Origin: Bog-105 sp965277435
GTDB taxonomy: Bacteria > Acidobacteriota > Terriglobia > Bryobacterales > Bryobacteraceae
Assembly: GCA_965277435.1 (NCBI GenBank)
Contig: OZ255821.1
Coordinates: forward strand, 5,332,001 to 5,396,000
DNA length: 64,000 bases
Reading direction: 5' to 3'
In this document: piece after piece, positions 55,053-64,000 of the stretch
Numbering within the stretch: the first letter of the stretch is position 1
Layout of the letters: every line of letters starts with the position of its first letter
Notes under the pieces: model-generated
The model's input: the letters and a program-made list of their open reading frames with translations, nothing else
The model's database searches: none
Told to the model about the DNA's origin: nothing
Made by a program: the position numbers and the translations under genes

Positions 55053-55073
55053 ATATGTGGTAGTTCCATATAT
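55051..55073. promoter_or_regulatory. candidate PadR operator (inverted repeat)
   Basis: ATATATG (55051-55057) and CATATAT (55067-55073) form a perfect inverted repeat with a 9-base spacer, right at the padR start codon. PadR operators are AT-rich dyads of this type (ATGT-N-ACAT). The element also lies upstream of the divergent Gly/Tyr-rich gene, so it may control both. Confidence 0.5.
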
Positions 55074-55173
55074 ACGGTTCCATAAGTCATACGTCAACGG
55101 CATTCTGCTAGTTCCCTGGCAAATCGCCAAGCTTCATTGTGAATTCGGCGTTAAACTGAATACAGAGGCGTAT

Positions 55174-56043
55174 ATGCGTACCGGCAGCCGAATAGCTCGA
55201 ACCTTGGCGATCTTGGGAATCTCAGGAACATTGCTGATGGCCCAACATGCCGGCGGTGGCGGGCACGCAGGTGGCGTTAGCGCGGGCGGCGGACATGCCG
55301 CAGCTTTCAGTGGCGGCAGTCATTCGGCCGACATCGGAACACACTCTGCCGGCATTGGGCCGTCGGCGATCCAGCCATATCATTCTCCGACAAGCATCGC
55401 TGGATCGGCGAATAGTTTTAGCCGCAGCACACCCGCCTACTCGGGCGTTTATGGGAATCGCAACACGGGCAACTCGTATTCCTATGGATATGGCCGTAAT
55501 GCCGGACAATACCGCCCCGGACCCTGGCGCGCCAATTCACGATACGGCCGCTACGGATACGTGCCTTACTACGGCCTGTACGCTCCCTACTTTTCGTACC
55601 TCGGGACGCCCTATTACGGCGATTACAACTCTTTCGATAACTCGAATGACACCGGCGGCTACGGCCCTCCTCCGGATGATCCGAATTTCGATTCGAATGG
55701 CCCGGCTCTGCCGCCCAATGATAACGGGCTGGGTAATCAGATGGCGCAGCTTAACGATCAGTTGAACGACCTGCGCGGTCGTCTTGATCAATCTCAGCAA
55801 CTACCGACGCCGTATCGCGCTTCCAGCCCCGAACAAGCCGCCCCGGTCCCGCCTGTGAGCGTCGTGTTGAACAGCGGCCAGACGCTGCAGATCCAGAATT
55901 ACGCGGTGGTCGGTGATACGTTCTGGGACTTCTCGAGCCAGCCAGCCCGCAGGATTCCGCTATCCAGCATTGATGTTCCCGCCTCCACAAAAGCCAGCGA
56001 AGCTAGTGGCGCCGAGTTTCCGCAAATCAAAGCTGGACGCTGA
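55174..56043 (+). CDS. secreted Gly/Tyr-rich hypothetical protein
   Basis: From ATG 55174 (AGAGG upstream) the protein has 289 residues with a signal peptide ending near LLMAQ. Residues 30-70 are rich in Gly, His and Ser (HAGGGGHAGG), about 100-180 rich in Tyr, Gly, Arg and Asn (NRNTGNSYSYGYGRNAG), then a Pro/Asn-rich linker and a short heptad-like region (MAQLNDQLNDLRGRLDQSQ). The C-terminus (GQTLQIQNYAVVGDTFWDF) has a small beta domain. I do not know a family name. Composition suggests a surface or extracellular matrix protein. It faces away from padR and converges on the ABC exporter gene. Confidence 0.68.
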   Translation: MRTGSRIARTLAILGISGTLLMAQHAGGGGHAGGVSAGGGHAAAFSGGSHSADIGTHSAGIGPSAIQPYHSPTSIAGSANSFSRSTPAYSGVYGNRNTGNSYSYGYGRNAGQYRPGPWRANSRYGRYGYVPYYGLYAPYFSYLGTPYYGDYNSFDNSNDTGGYGPPPDDPNFDSNGPALPPNDNGLGNQMAQLNDQLNDLRGRLDQSQQLPTPYRASSPEQAAPVPPVSVVLNSGQTLQIQNYAVVGDTFWDFSSQPARRIPLSSIDVPASTKASEASGAEFPQIKAGR

Positions 56044-56059
56044 TCTGTAGGGCCTTACC

Positions 56060-57868
<1,809 letters not shown>

Positions 57869-57878
57869 CTAACAAACG

Positions 57879-58385
57879 ATGGTAATCGAAATCCTGGCAC
57901 TCGCCTTCCAATTAGTCGCGCAGCCCGGCAATCGAGCTCTTCAGCCTGCCTGGTCACCCGATCATCAAGTCTTGGCCACCGCTGAAGTGTCCCAGCGTTT
58001 CGTTACACCGGAGGGCGCCGGCTGTCACCTGCTGCTGAACCAAAATCGCGTTTATCCGCCGAAGAAACGCAAGTGGTTTGCGGGGTACGACGGCGTTCAT
58101 ACGTTCCTCTCCGAACTTTCTTGGTCGCCCGACAGCAGGCGCCTGGCCTTTGTCGAGAAAATTTATGATTGGGAGTACACCAATCCCTTCAATTACGATT
58201 TTGCGGGCACGCTTAAGAAAGAGAAGTTCTACCTGGTGCTCATCTCGAAAGACGGGAAAACCGCCGGTTACGCGCTGCCGTCGAATCCAGATTCCGCAAC
58301 TCTGCACTGGCTTACCGCTGACCAACTCGCCCTCGGCACGCATACCTACGACCTTGAAACAAATCCTCCGAAACCCATTCCGTAA
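57879..58385 (+). CDS. hypothetical protein with PD40-like repeats
   Basis: The 168-residue product starts with a weak hydrophobic leader (MVIEILALAFQLVAQ) and has two propeller-type motifs, LQPAWSPDHQVLATAE and LSELSWSPDSRRLAFVE, typical of TolB/PD40 blades. It is too short for a complete propeller and may be a fragment or work as an oligomer. It lies between divergent ABC exporter and convergent small gene, 4 bases from the end of the latter. Confidence 0.55.
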   Translation: MVIEILALAFQLVAQPGNRALQPAWSPDHQVLATAEVSQRFVTPEGAGCHLLLNQNRVYPPKKRKWFAGYDGVHTFLSELSWSPDSRRLAFVEKIYDWEYTNPFNYDFAGTLKKEKFYLVLISKDGKTAGYALPSNPDSATLHWLTADQLALGTHTYDLETNPPKPIP

Positions 58386-58389
58386 GAGC

Positions 58390-58881
58390 TCATTCGACCA
58401 GGCTGTAGTGAAACGCAAACCGGCCGATTTGAATCATTGATTTTTCGGCGGGAGGGTAGAGATGGAAGGATTCGATTCGGCCGATGGTGCTGTTGCGAAG
58501 AGCATCGACCGAGCCCAGAGGCTTGCCCGTCTGTGCTTCGTAAAAGAGGACGCGGAGCGAATCTCCTTCATGTCGCCATCCGAATACGTAGCTGCCGGAT
58601 TTGAGAAGCATGCTGCCGACCTTGATGGGTGCCTGGACAAGCAGGAAATGCGAATACTTGCCGTCAGCCGAGTAACCCGCCGTGATGAGAACGACACCGA
58701 CAATGAATCTGCCTTTGCCATTGGTGATGCCGGAAGCCGTGCGGAATTCCGTTTCAATACGCTCGTTGCCTACCGGAGCACGAGCGGGAACGATTTCTTT
58801 CAGCTCGGCTTCGCTGGCAGCCCGCCAGAGTGAATGGACCGGCTGGCTCAAAAACAGCGCACAAAGCAAAGCGACGATCAT
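58390..58881 (-). CDS. secreted hypothetical protein in the two-component operon
   Basis: This 163-residue protein has a signal peptide (about 1-18, LLCALFLSQPVHS) and a beta-rich mature part (GRFIVGVVLITAGYSADGKYS, SGSYVFGWRHEGDSL, AEKSMIQIGRFAFHYS). I recognise no family. Its ATG overlaps the response regulator stop by 4 bases (ATGA), so it is the third gene of the kinase/regulator operon and may be an accessory protein of that system. Confidence 0.6.
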   Translation of the reverse strand: MIVALLCALFLSQPVHSLWRAASEAELKEIVPARAPVGNERIETEFRTASGITNGKGRFIVGVVLITAGYSADGKYSHFLLVQAPIKVGSMLLKSGSYVFGWRHEGDSLRVLFYEAQTGKPLGSVDALRNSTIGRIESFHLYPPAEKSMIQIGRFAFHYSLVE

Positions 58882-59510
58882 GTTTTTTCGGGCAGGTGAA
58901 CGATGCCGCGCTGCAGAGCAGTAGTGGCGGCCTGCGTGCGATCGGCTACGCCCAGCTTTCCGAGGATGTTGTTGATGTGAGTTTTGACGGTGGCTTCGGT
59001 GATGGAGAGTTCGACGCCAATCTCCCGATTACTGCAACCTGCGACGATGCATTTGAGCACATCCAGCTCGCGGCTGGTAAGGCTCGGGCCACCCATACGT
59101 TCGGCCAGACGCTGCGCCACTGCAGCCGGAATGCGCTGCTTACCGGCGTGTACCGTGCGAATGGCATCAATTAGCTCTTCTCCGAACATGTCCTTGAGCA
59201 GATAACCTTTGGCACCGGCCTGCAGCGCCCGGAAGATATCCTCATCGCCATCGAAGGTGGTCAAAACGATGATGCGCGCGCCGGGCGCATGCTGACGAAT
59301 TTCGGTGATCGCTTCCACACCGCCTTTTTTCGGCATGCGCAGATCCATGATGGTGACATCGGGTTTATGCTGCCGGAACAACGTGACAGCCTGCTCGCCA
59401 TCCGCGCCTTCAGCCACAACGGATACCTCGGGCACTGTTTTCAATAAAGCGATGAGACCTTGACGGACTACATGATGATCTTCCACCACCAGAACACGAA
59501 TCGGTTCCAT
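58878..59510 (-). CDS. NarL/LuxR-family response regulator
   Basis: From ATG 59510 the protein has 210 residues. A receiver domain (about 1-120) contains VVEDHH, phosphorylatable Asp in DVTIMDLRMP and the conserved Lys in GAKGYLLKD. The C-terminal LuxR helix-turn-helix (about 150-210) reads TSRELDVLKCIVAGCSNREIGVELSI in the minus direction of the genome. The start overlaps the kinase stop by one base (TAATG). An in-frame extension to 59666 lies inside the kinase and is not needed. Confidence 0.93.
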   Translation of the reverse strand: MEPIRVLVVEDHHVVRQGLIALLKTVPEVSVVAEGADGEQAVTLFRQHKPDVTIMDLRMPKKGGVEAITEIRQHAPGARIIVLTTFDGDEDIFRALQAGAKGYLLKDMFGEELIDAIRTVHAGKQRIPAAVAQRLAERMGGPSLTSRELDVLKCIVAGCSNREIGVELSITEATVKTHINNILGKLGVADRTQAATTALQRGIVHLPEKT

Positions 59511-62464
59511 TAGTTTAAGGGTGCCTCTACAATCACTTTTGTTCCTTTGCCTTTCACGCTGTCCACCTGGATGGTAGCTTTGATCTGCTCGGCCCTTTCC
59601 CGCATTCCTTCCAGGCCGAAATGCCCATTTAAGCTGCCCGAATCCGGGCTGGCCGTAAAACCGCATCCGTCGTCGGCGACTACCAGGCGTAGTTTACGAG
59701 TGCCAAACGCCAGTTCGACATGAATACGCTTCGAGTCCGCATGCCGGACGGCGTTGGTGATTGCTTCCTGGCCAATGCGTAATAGTTCATCCTCCACGGA
59801 GGCGCCGAGCGGCCGGTTTGCGCCGCGCACATCTAGTTCGAATTTAACAGGATGTGAGCCGATGACCTGCGCAGCAGCTTTCGATATACGGGAAGCGAGA
59901 TCGGCATTCTCCGGTCCATGAGAACGAAGTTGCCAGATCGAGCGGCGCGCTTCGGAGATGCTGTCGCGTACCTGGATGCGAGCCTGGTCGAGGTGTTCGC
60001 GAGCGCCTTCAGTGGAAGAGGCAAGCAGGCGAGAGACGATTTCAAGTTGTACCGATACTCCGACGAAACCTTGCGCCAGAGTGTCATGGATCTCGCGAGC
60101 GATGCGGCTTCGCTCACCGAGCACGGCGTCAAATCGGGCTTGCACTCCCGCCACTCGCGCCCGATAGATCAGATAGCCGCAGAGCGCGACAGCCAGCGCC
60201 GCTAACAGGTAAAACCAGAGTGTCTGATAGAAGTGCGGCTCCAGGCGAAAGGAGAGAGCCGCGCCCGAGGCACTCCAAAATCCGTCGTTGTTGCGGGCGA
60301 GTACACGAAAGCTGTACGTGCCAGGCGGGATATTCGTATAGACGGCAGTGCGCTCCGAACCGGCGTCGACCCACTCTTTGTCGAAGCCTTCCAGCTTGTA
60401 ACGATAGATCACTTTCTCGGGCGCCGCAAAGCTGAGTCCGGCGTAGGTGAAGGCGATGCGCGAAGGCCCGGGATGGATGGTCTGCACTTGCGATGGAACG
60501 AAATTCCGATTGTCGACAGCCACCGACTCAAGCACCACGGGCGGCAAAACGTGGTTCAAGCGGGCGGCATCCGGATAGAGAGCCGCCAGCCCTTTTACCG
60601 TCGCAAACCAGATGGTTCCATCGTGAGCTTTCCAGACTTCCGGATGGCCGCCGGCACTGCACTCATTGACGTTGAGACCGTCGCTCGTGCCGTACCAGAC
60701 AACAGTCGCAGTATCGCTCGTGGCCTGAGCTACCCGCTCGAGTGCCAGCCGGTTGGCGCGCACGATGCCGCGGTTCGAAGAGATCCAAAGTTCGCCATTC
60801 GCATCTTCGGCAATACCGTAGATCGCATCGGGCAGGCCTAGTTGTTTGGGTAAGGCAAAGAATCGATTGCCGTGACGAACATTCAAACCACCGTCCTGCG
60901 TACCGATCCAGAGATTGCCCGCCGCATCCTCGTACAGCGCTGTGACGATGTTGCTTGTAAGGCCATTGCGGATGGTGTAGTTGACAAATTTGCCTTTGTC
61001 GTATTGAGTGAGGCCGCCGAGGGTTCCAATCCAGAGTGACTGGGTGTGGTCGCGCAGCACCGCACCAGCCAGATCGCTGCCCAAACCATCAAGATGCGTG
61101 TAGGTGGTGAAGCGGTTGCCGGAAATTTCATGCGAAAGACCCCGGCGTGTACCAATCCAAAGTGAACCGTCGGTGTCGCGGTAAACGGACCGGATGAAGT
61201 CATCCGCCAGGCCGTCGGCAGAGGTGATGATAGAGATGCCGCGAGGAGTAATGCGATTGAGACCGTCGGGCGTGCCGGCCAGCAGGTTTCGATCACGGTC
61301 CTCGTTGAGCGACAGGACGACATCACTTGAGAGCCCATTAGCCGAGTTGAGACTCTCGAACCCGCCTTCTTTCAACTGGCTCAGTCCCTGGCTGGTTCCG
61401 ACTGCGAGCGTATGGTTCGACGTTTCGAAGACGGAGCGGATCGCATCGCCGGCAAGACCGTCCCGGGTCGTGTAGGTGACAAATTTTGGATTGCGCAGAA
61501 CTGTCAGGCCGTTCGACTCGGTACCCACCCACAAATCGCGCTCAGCGTCTTCAGCCAAGGCAATTACCGTGCTTCCAGGAAGAGCGCGGCTAAAGCGCAT
61601 GCCCGGCGGTGTGCCCTCGAGCCGAGCCAGACCGAGATCGTCACCCATCCAGATGGCGCCTTCCCAATCTTCGAATAAAGCGAGTACATGCCTGGAACTC
61701 AGAGGGAGGGAACTCCGTGAACCGGCAAGGAAAAGGCCTGCGTCGCTTCCAATCCACAGGCGGGACGACCGGTCGAGTAACAGCGCGTTGACATTCGTTG
61801 AGGGGAGACCATCCGCGACATCGCTGAAGCGACCGTTGTGGAACTTCCGCAGCCCGTTCTGGGCGCCCAGCCAAAGAGTGCCGTCACCTGCCATGGCGAG
61901 CGCTCCAGTGAATTTCGCCGCAGTGTCTTCGGGCGCGTATTTGCGGACCTGAGCGGCGCGCTTGGCGCTGCTCACGCCGAGTAGTTCGGTGGGCGTCAAG
62001 GCCCAGATCACTCCGTCGCGATCCATCCCGAGCGCCAGCAGATTACCGTCTTCGGCAATGATTTCGAAGCGATTGCCGGCGAACTTGTATAAACCTGAAG
62101 CAGTTGCAACCCAGAGCGCTCCCGTGCGGTCTTCGAGCAGACTCTGGATGTTGTTGCTTTTGAGCTCGGGCGTGTTGCGTGTATCGAAGACTTCGAAATG
62201 AAACCCATCGAAGCGCACTAAGCCGCCCTCGGTAGCAAGCCAAAGGTAACCGTTGCGGCCCTGCAAGACGCTATGCACTGTGTTTTGCGGAAGCCCACTG
62301 CCGGTTTGCCAGGTCTGGTAGGTAAATTGGTTAAGGGTGCGCGCTTTGGTAAGAGCGATGAGCGGCGCGCATGAAATTATCAGCAGGAAAACCAGATTAA
62401 AGCGTAGAGCGCTGGGCAAGATTCGCTTTGCAGCATATAAGTTGCAGCTCAATCTCGCATCCAC
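59510..62464 (-). CDS. propeller-type sensor histidine kinase (Reg_prop/Y_Y_Y/HisKA_3)
   Basis: This is a large one-component-like sensor kinase. The N-terminus has a membrane/signal segment (ALRFNLVFLLIISCAPLIAL). Two seven-bladed propellers of two-component-regulator repeats follow (NGYLWLATEGGLVRFDG, TGALWVATASGLYKF, GNLWIGTQDGGLNVR), then a Y_Y_Y domain (FTYAGLSFAAPEKVIYRYKL), a TM helix (TLWFYLLAALAVALCGYLIY), HisKA_3 with His in IAREIHDTLAQGF and an ATPase with VADDGCGF. The open frame extends to 62587, overlapping the divergent selenoprotein gene. I chose GTG 62464 to avoid this, but the true start is uncertain. It phosphorylates the response regulator next door. Confidence 0.88.
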   Translation of the reverse strand: MDARLSCNLYAAKRILPSALRFNLVFLLIISCAPLIALTKARTLNQFTYQTWQTGSGLPQNTVHSVLQGRNGYLWLATEGGLVRFDGFHFEVFDTRNTPELKSNNIQSLLEDRTGALWVATASGLYKFAGNRFEIIAEDGNLLALGMDRDGVIWALTPTELLGVSSAKRAAQVRKYAPEDTAAKFTGALAMAGDGTLWLGAQNGLRKFHNGRFSDVADGLPSTNVNALLLDRSSRLWIGSDAGLFLAGSRSSLPLSSRHVLALFEDWEGAIWMGDDLGLARLEGTPPGMRFSRALPGSTVIALAEDAERDLWVGTESNGLTVLRNPKFVTYTTRDGLAGDAIRSVFETSNHTLAVGTSQGLSQLKEGGFESLNSANGLSSDVVLSLNEDRDRNLLAGTPDGLNRITPRGISIITSADGLADDFIRSVYRDTDGSLWIGTRRGLSHEISGNRFTTYTHLDGLGSDLAGAVLRDHTQSLWIGTLGGLTQYDKGKFVNYTIRNGLTSNIVTALYEDAAGNLWIGTQDGGLNVRHGNRFFALPKQLGLPDAIYGIAEDANGELWISSNRGIVRANRLALERVAQATSDTATVVWYGTSDGLNVNECSAGGHPEVWKAHDGTIWFATVKGLAALYPDAARLNHVLPPVVLESVAVDNRNFVPSQVQTIHPGPSRIAFTYAGLSFAAPEKVIYRYKLEGFDKEWVDAGSERTAVYTNIPPGTYSFRVLARNNDGFWSASGAALSFRLEPHFYQTLWFYLLAALAVALCGYLIYRARVAGVQARFDAVLGERSRIAREIHDTLAQGFVGVSVQLEIVSRLLASSTEGAREHLDQARIQVRDSISEARRSIWQLRSHGPENADLASRISKAAAQVIGSHPVKFELDVRGANRPLGASVEDELLRIGQEAITNAVRHADSKRIHVELAFGTRKLRLVVADDGCGFTASPDSGSLNGHFGLEGMRERAEQIKATIQVDSVKGKGTKVIVEAPLN

Positions 62465-62537
62465 ACTTAGTTTGATTGTAAGTTCAACCACAGGGCGCAG
62501 GACATACAGCCGGCCGGTTGATAGCCTTCTTACAACC

Positions 62538-63143
62538 ATGGACCGAATGTTTTTGAAAGATGTCGAAGCGCACCAGGGCGACGACAACTACACCCGCGCG
62601 ATTGAAATGATGAAGCAGGCTGGACCGGAGTACCCCCAGATTCTCCACATGTTTTCGTTCAAGATCAAGGCCACCGCGCATCTCGAACGCTTCACGCAGG
62701 AGATTATGCGAGAAGAGGCGCCGCTCTCGCCCGGGATACGCGAGTTGATCGCGGCGTATACGTCGCACTTGAATGCCTGTCCGTTTTGAACGAAGTCTCA
62801 TGCCGCGGTCGCGGCGGAATTGCTGGGCAGCGCGGAACTGGTTGCTGGAGTTCTGGAAAACCCGGAGACGTCCGGGCTGGCAAACGCCGAAAAGAAGCTC
62901 TTTCAGTTTGTGCAGAAGGTCAACGGCAACTCCGTGGCGATACAGCCCGAAGATATAGATGCGCTGCATGCGGTGGGCTACTCAGACGAGGCCGTGTATT
63001 ACGCGCTGACGGTCTGTTCATTGTTCAACTTTTACAACCGTTGGATCGATGCGAGCGGAGTCCATCCTATGAGCGATGAGGCGCACCGGAAAGGAGCGAA
63101 ACGCTCCGCCAAATTCGGCTACGCGCGGAGTTCCCAAGCTTAA
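62538..63143 (+). CDS. AhpD-like selenoprotein (in-frame UGA read as selenocysteine)
   Basis: The 201-residue protein belongs to the carboxymuconolactone decarboxylase/AhpD peroxidase-related family. The active site of AhpD is E-x11-C-x2-C-x3-H; here E69, C81 and H88 keep that spacing, and the codon at position 84 is TGA (62787-62789), so the motif reads CPFU. Translation is open on both sides for 83 and 117 codons, and the downstream part (ELLGSAELVAGVLENPE) is the normal family continuation. A hairpin GCCGC-GGTC-GCGGC lies 12 bases after the TGA, as a bacterial SECIS should. A stop is therefore unlikely; Sec insertion with SelB and tRNA-Sec is expected, but sel genes are not in this window. 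It should reduce hydroperoxides or act in thiol redox chemistry in the cytoplasm. Confidence 0.85.
62802..62815 (+). promoter_or_regulatory. candidate bacterial SECIS element (bSECIS)
   Basis: GCCGC (62802-62806), loop GGTC (62807-62810) and GCGGC (62811-62815) form a perfect 5-base-pair GC stem, extended by a T-G wobble at 62801/62816. The GGU apical loop begins 17 bases after the TGA, within the 16-37-base range of bSECIS elements. The stem codes for ordinary residues (AAVAA), so it serves both roles. Confidence 0.8.
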
Positions 63144-63236
63144 GGCCTCTCGGAAAGCGGGATGTAGTGGAACTGAAAAAAAAGAGTGCCTTTCACCCTG
63201 GCTTGCCATCTCAATCTACGGGAGGGCGAGAGCGTC

Positions 63237-64000
63237 TTGGCGAGGCACGTTATCATTGTGGGGGCTGGTCCAGGCGGTCTAACGGCAGCGGCGCTATTAG
63301 CGAGCGCCGGCGTGCGTGTTACTGTCCTCGAACGACTTTCTCACCTCGGTGGTCGAACGTCTAATTTTGTTGCAAACGGCTTTCGCTTCGATCACGGACC
63401 GACCTTTTTTCACTACCCGCAAGTTCTTGACAGCATCCTGGGCAGCATCGGCTACAACTTGTGGCGCGAATTGCAGCTGGTACAACTCGATCCGCAATAC
63501 CGCCTGGTCTACGGATCGGGCGGCGAGATTCTGGCGACGCCCAATGTGAAACGGATGGAAGCGGCGGTAGCGGCGTTGAATGGACACGATGCAACCCAGC
63601 TCCGGCGCTTCCTGCAAGACAATCGAGTCAAGTTAGAGAAATTCAAACCGTTTCTCGAGACCTCCTTCGACAGCTGGCGTGACACCGTAAAGCCCGCCCT
63701 TCTGACCATGCTCCCGATTCTGAAGCCATGGCGGTCGCTCGATTCCGAGCTGAGCCGGTATTTTCACGATCCGCGCGTTCGCTTAGCTTTCTCGTTTCAG
63801 TCGAAGTATTTGGGCATGTCGCCGTTTGAGTGTCCGAGCTTGTTTACCATCCTGGCGTTTCTGGAATACGAGTACGGCGTGTATCATCCGATCGGCGGTT
63901 GCGGTTCCGTGACCACCGCCTTGGGCCGCATTTGCCAGCAGCTAGGCGTTGACATCCACTTGAATGAACCGGCGGAAGAAATCCTGCTGGAGGGCCGGAA
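63237..64000 (+). CDS. phytoene desaturase-like FAD-dependent oxidoreductase (3' end outside window)
   Basis: An open frame runs from TTG 63237 (GGAGGG 10 bases upstream) to the window edge, 254 codons. It begins with the dinucleotide-binding motif VIIVGAGPGGLTAAALLASAG, followed by the CrtI/amine-oxidase pattern VLERLSHLGGRTSNFV and then FRFDHGPTFFHYP, as in phytoene desaturases and carotenoid-related FAD enzymes. The C-terminal part, with the second FAD motif, is missing. It lies 93 bases after the selenoprotein gene on the same strand and may share its transcript. Substrate is not certain: carotenoid or other isoprenoid. Confidence 0.85.
   Translation, partial: MARHVIIVGAGPGGLTAAALLASAGVRVTVLERLSHLGGRTSNFVANGFRFDHGPTFFHYPQVLDSILGSIGYNLWRELQLVQLDPQYRLVYGSGGEILATPNVKRMEAAVAALNGHDATQLRRFLQDNRVKLEKFKPFLETSFDSWRDTVKPALLTMLPILKPWRSLDSELSRYFHDPRVRLAFSFQSKYLGMSPFECPSLFTILAFLEYEYGVYHPIGGCGSVTTALGRICQQLGVDIHLNEPAEEILLEGR

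Overview
The window looks like a chromosomal segment of a soil Acidobacterium, most likely of the Solibacter/Bryobacter type. This is an inference from gene families, not from any rRNA gene. The indicators are an ADOP-type MacB/FtsX permease with its PadR regulator, a VWFA-related acidobacterial protein beside an Oar-like TonB-dependent receptor, a BlaR1 protease carrying a TIGR03435-type soil domain with BlaI, winged-helix/TolB-propeller proteins, and PEP-CTERM proteins. Gene density is high, base composition is GC-rich and many genes overlap by 1-20 bases. No tRNA, rRNA, CRISPR array, IS element or prophage was seen, and no gene-free stretch exceeds about 250 bases.

Layout. 0.2-1.7 kb: ECF sigma factor, one-TM protein and Spy/CpxP-like periplasmic protein. 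1.7-4.7 kb: thrC-thrB and a frameshifted alpha/beta hydrolase. 4.8-11.4 kb (minus): a giant secreted FG-GAP/dockerin protein, a cohesin-like PEP-CTERM protein, a periplasmic lysozyme-inhibitor-like protein, a small hypothetical and a radical SAM enzyme. 11.7-13.9 kb: a frameshifted winged-helix/propeller gene. 13.9-19.5 kb: lysC facing argF-argG-argH-argR across a shared region with two ARG-box-like sites. 19.6-31.7 kb: a Tat-exported Gfo/Idh/MocA protein, a Uma2 pair, gamma-carbonic anhydrase-hisS-aspS, a HEAT-like protein, a chimeric phosphoesterase/PEP-CTERM gene, an S9 peptidase, a YagU-like protein and an NRAMP-like transporter. 31.9-43.6 kb: a glycosyltransferase-methyltransferase fusion, a barrel/SUMF1 protein, another Gfo/Idh/MocA protein, a PspC protein, a carboxypeptidase-regulatory-like protein, a YncE-like protein, nadE and an inositol-phosphatase-like enzyme. 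43.7-51.2 kb: VWFA, TonB receptor, BlaR1 and BlaI. 51.3-55.1 kb: a decayed Phd/PIN module, ADOP permease and PadR. 55.2-64 kb: a Gly/Tyr-rich secreted protein, an ABC exporter, two small proteins, a propeller-type two-component system, an AhpD-like selenoprotein and the start of a phytoene-desaturase-like gene.

The most notable object is the gene at 62538-63143. An in-frame TGA sits exactly where the second catalytic cysteine of an AhpD-type active site belongs. It is followed after 17 bases by a perfect GC hairpin with a GGTC loop, the form of a bacterial SECIS element. An ordinary gene caller would split it into two fragments. Second is the translationally coupled pair at 6.8-11.4 kb, in which a dockerin-bearing exoprotein lies directly upstream of a cohesin-like PEP-CTERM protein.

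Two genes (hydrolase and winged-helix/propeller) are interrupted by single-base frameshifts while the protein on both sides stays well conserved. They are either recent mutations or assembly errors and should be checked against reads.
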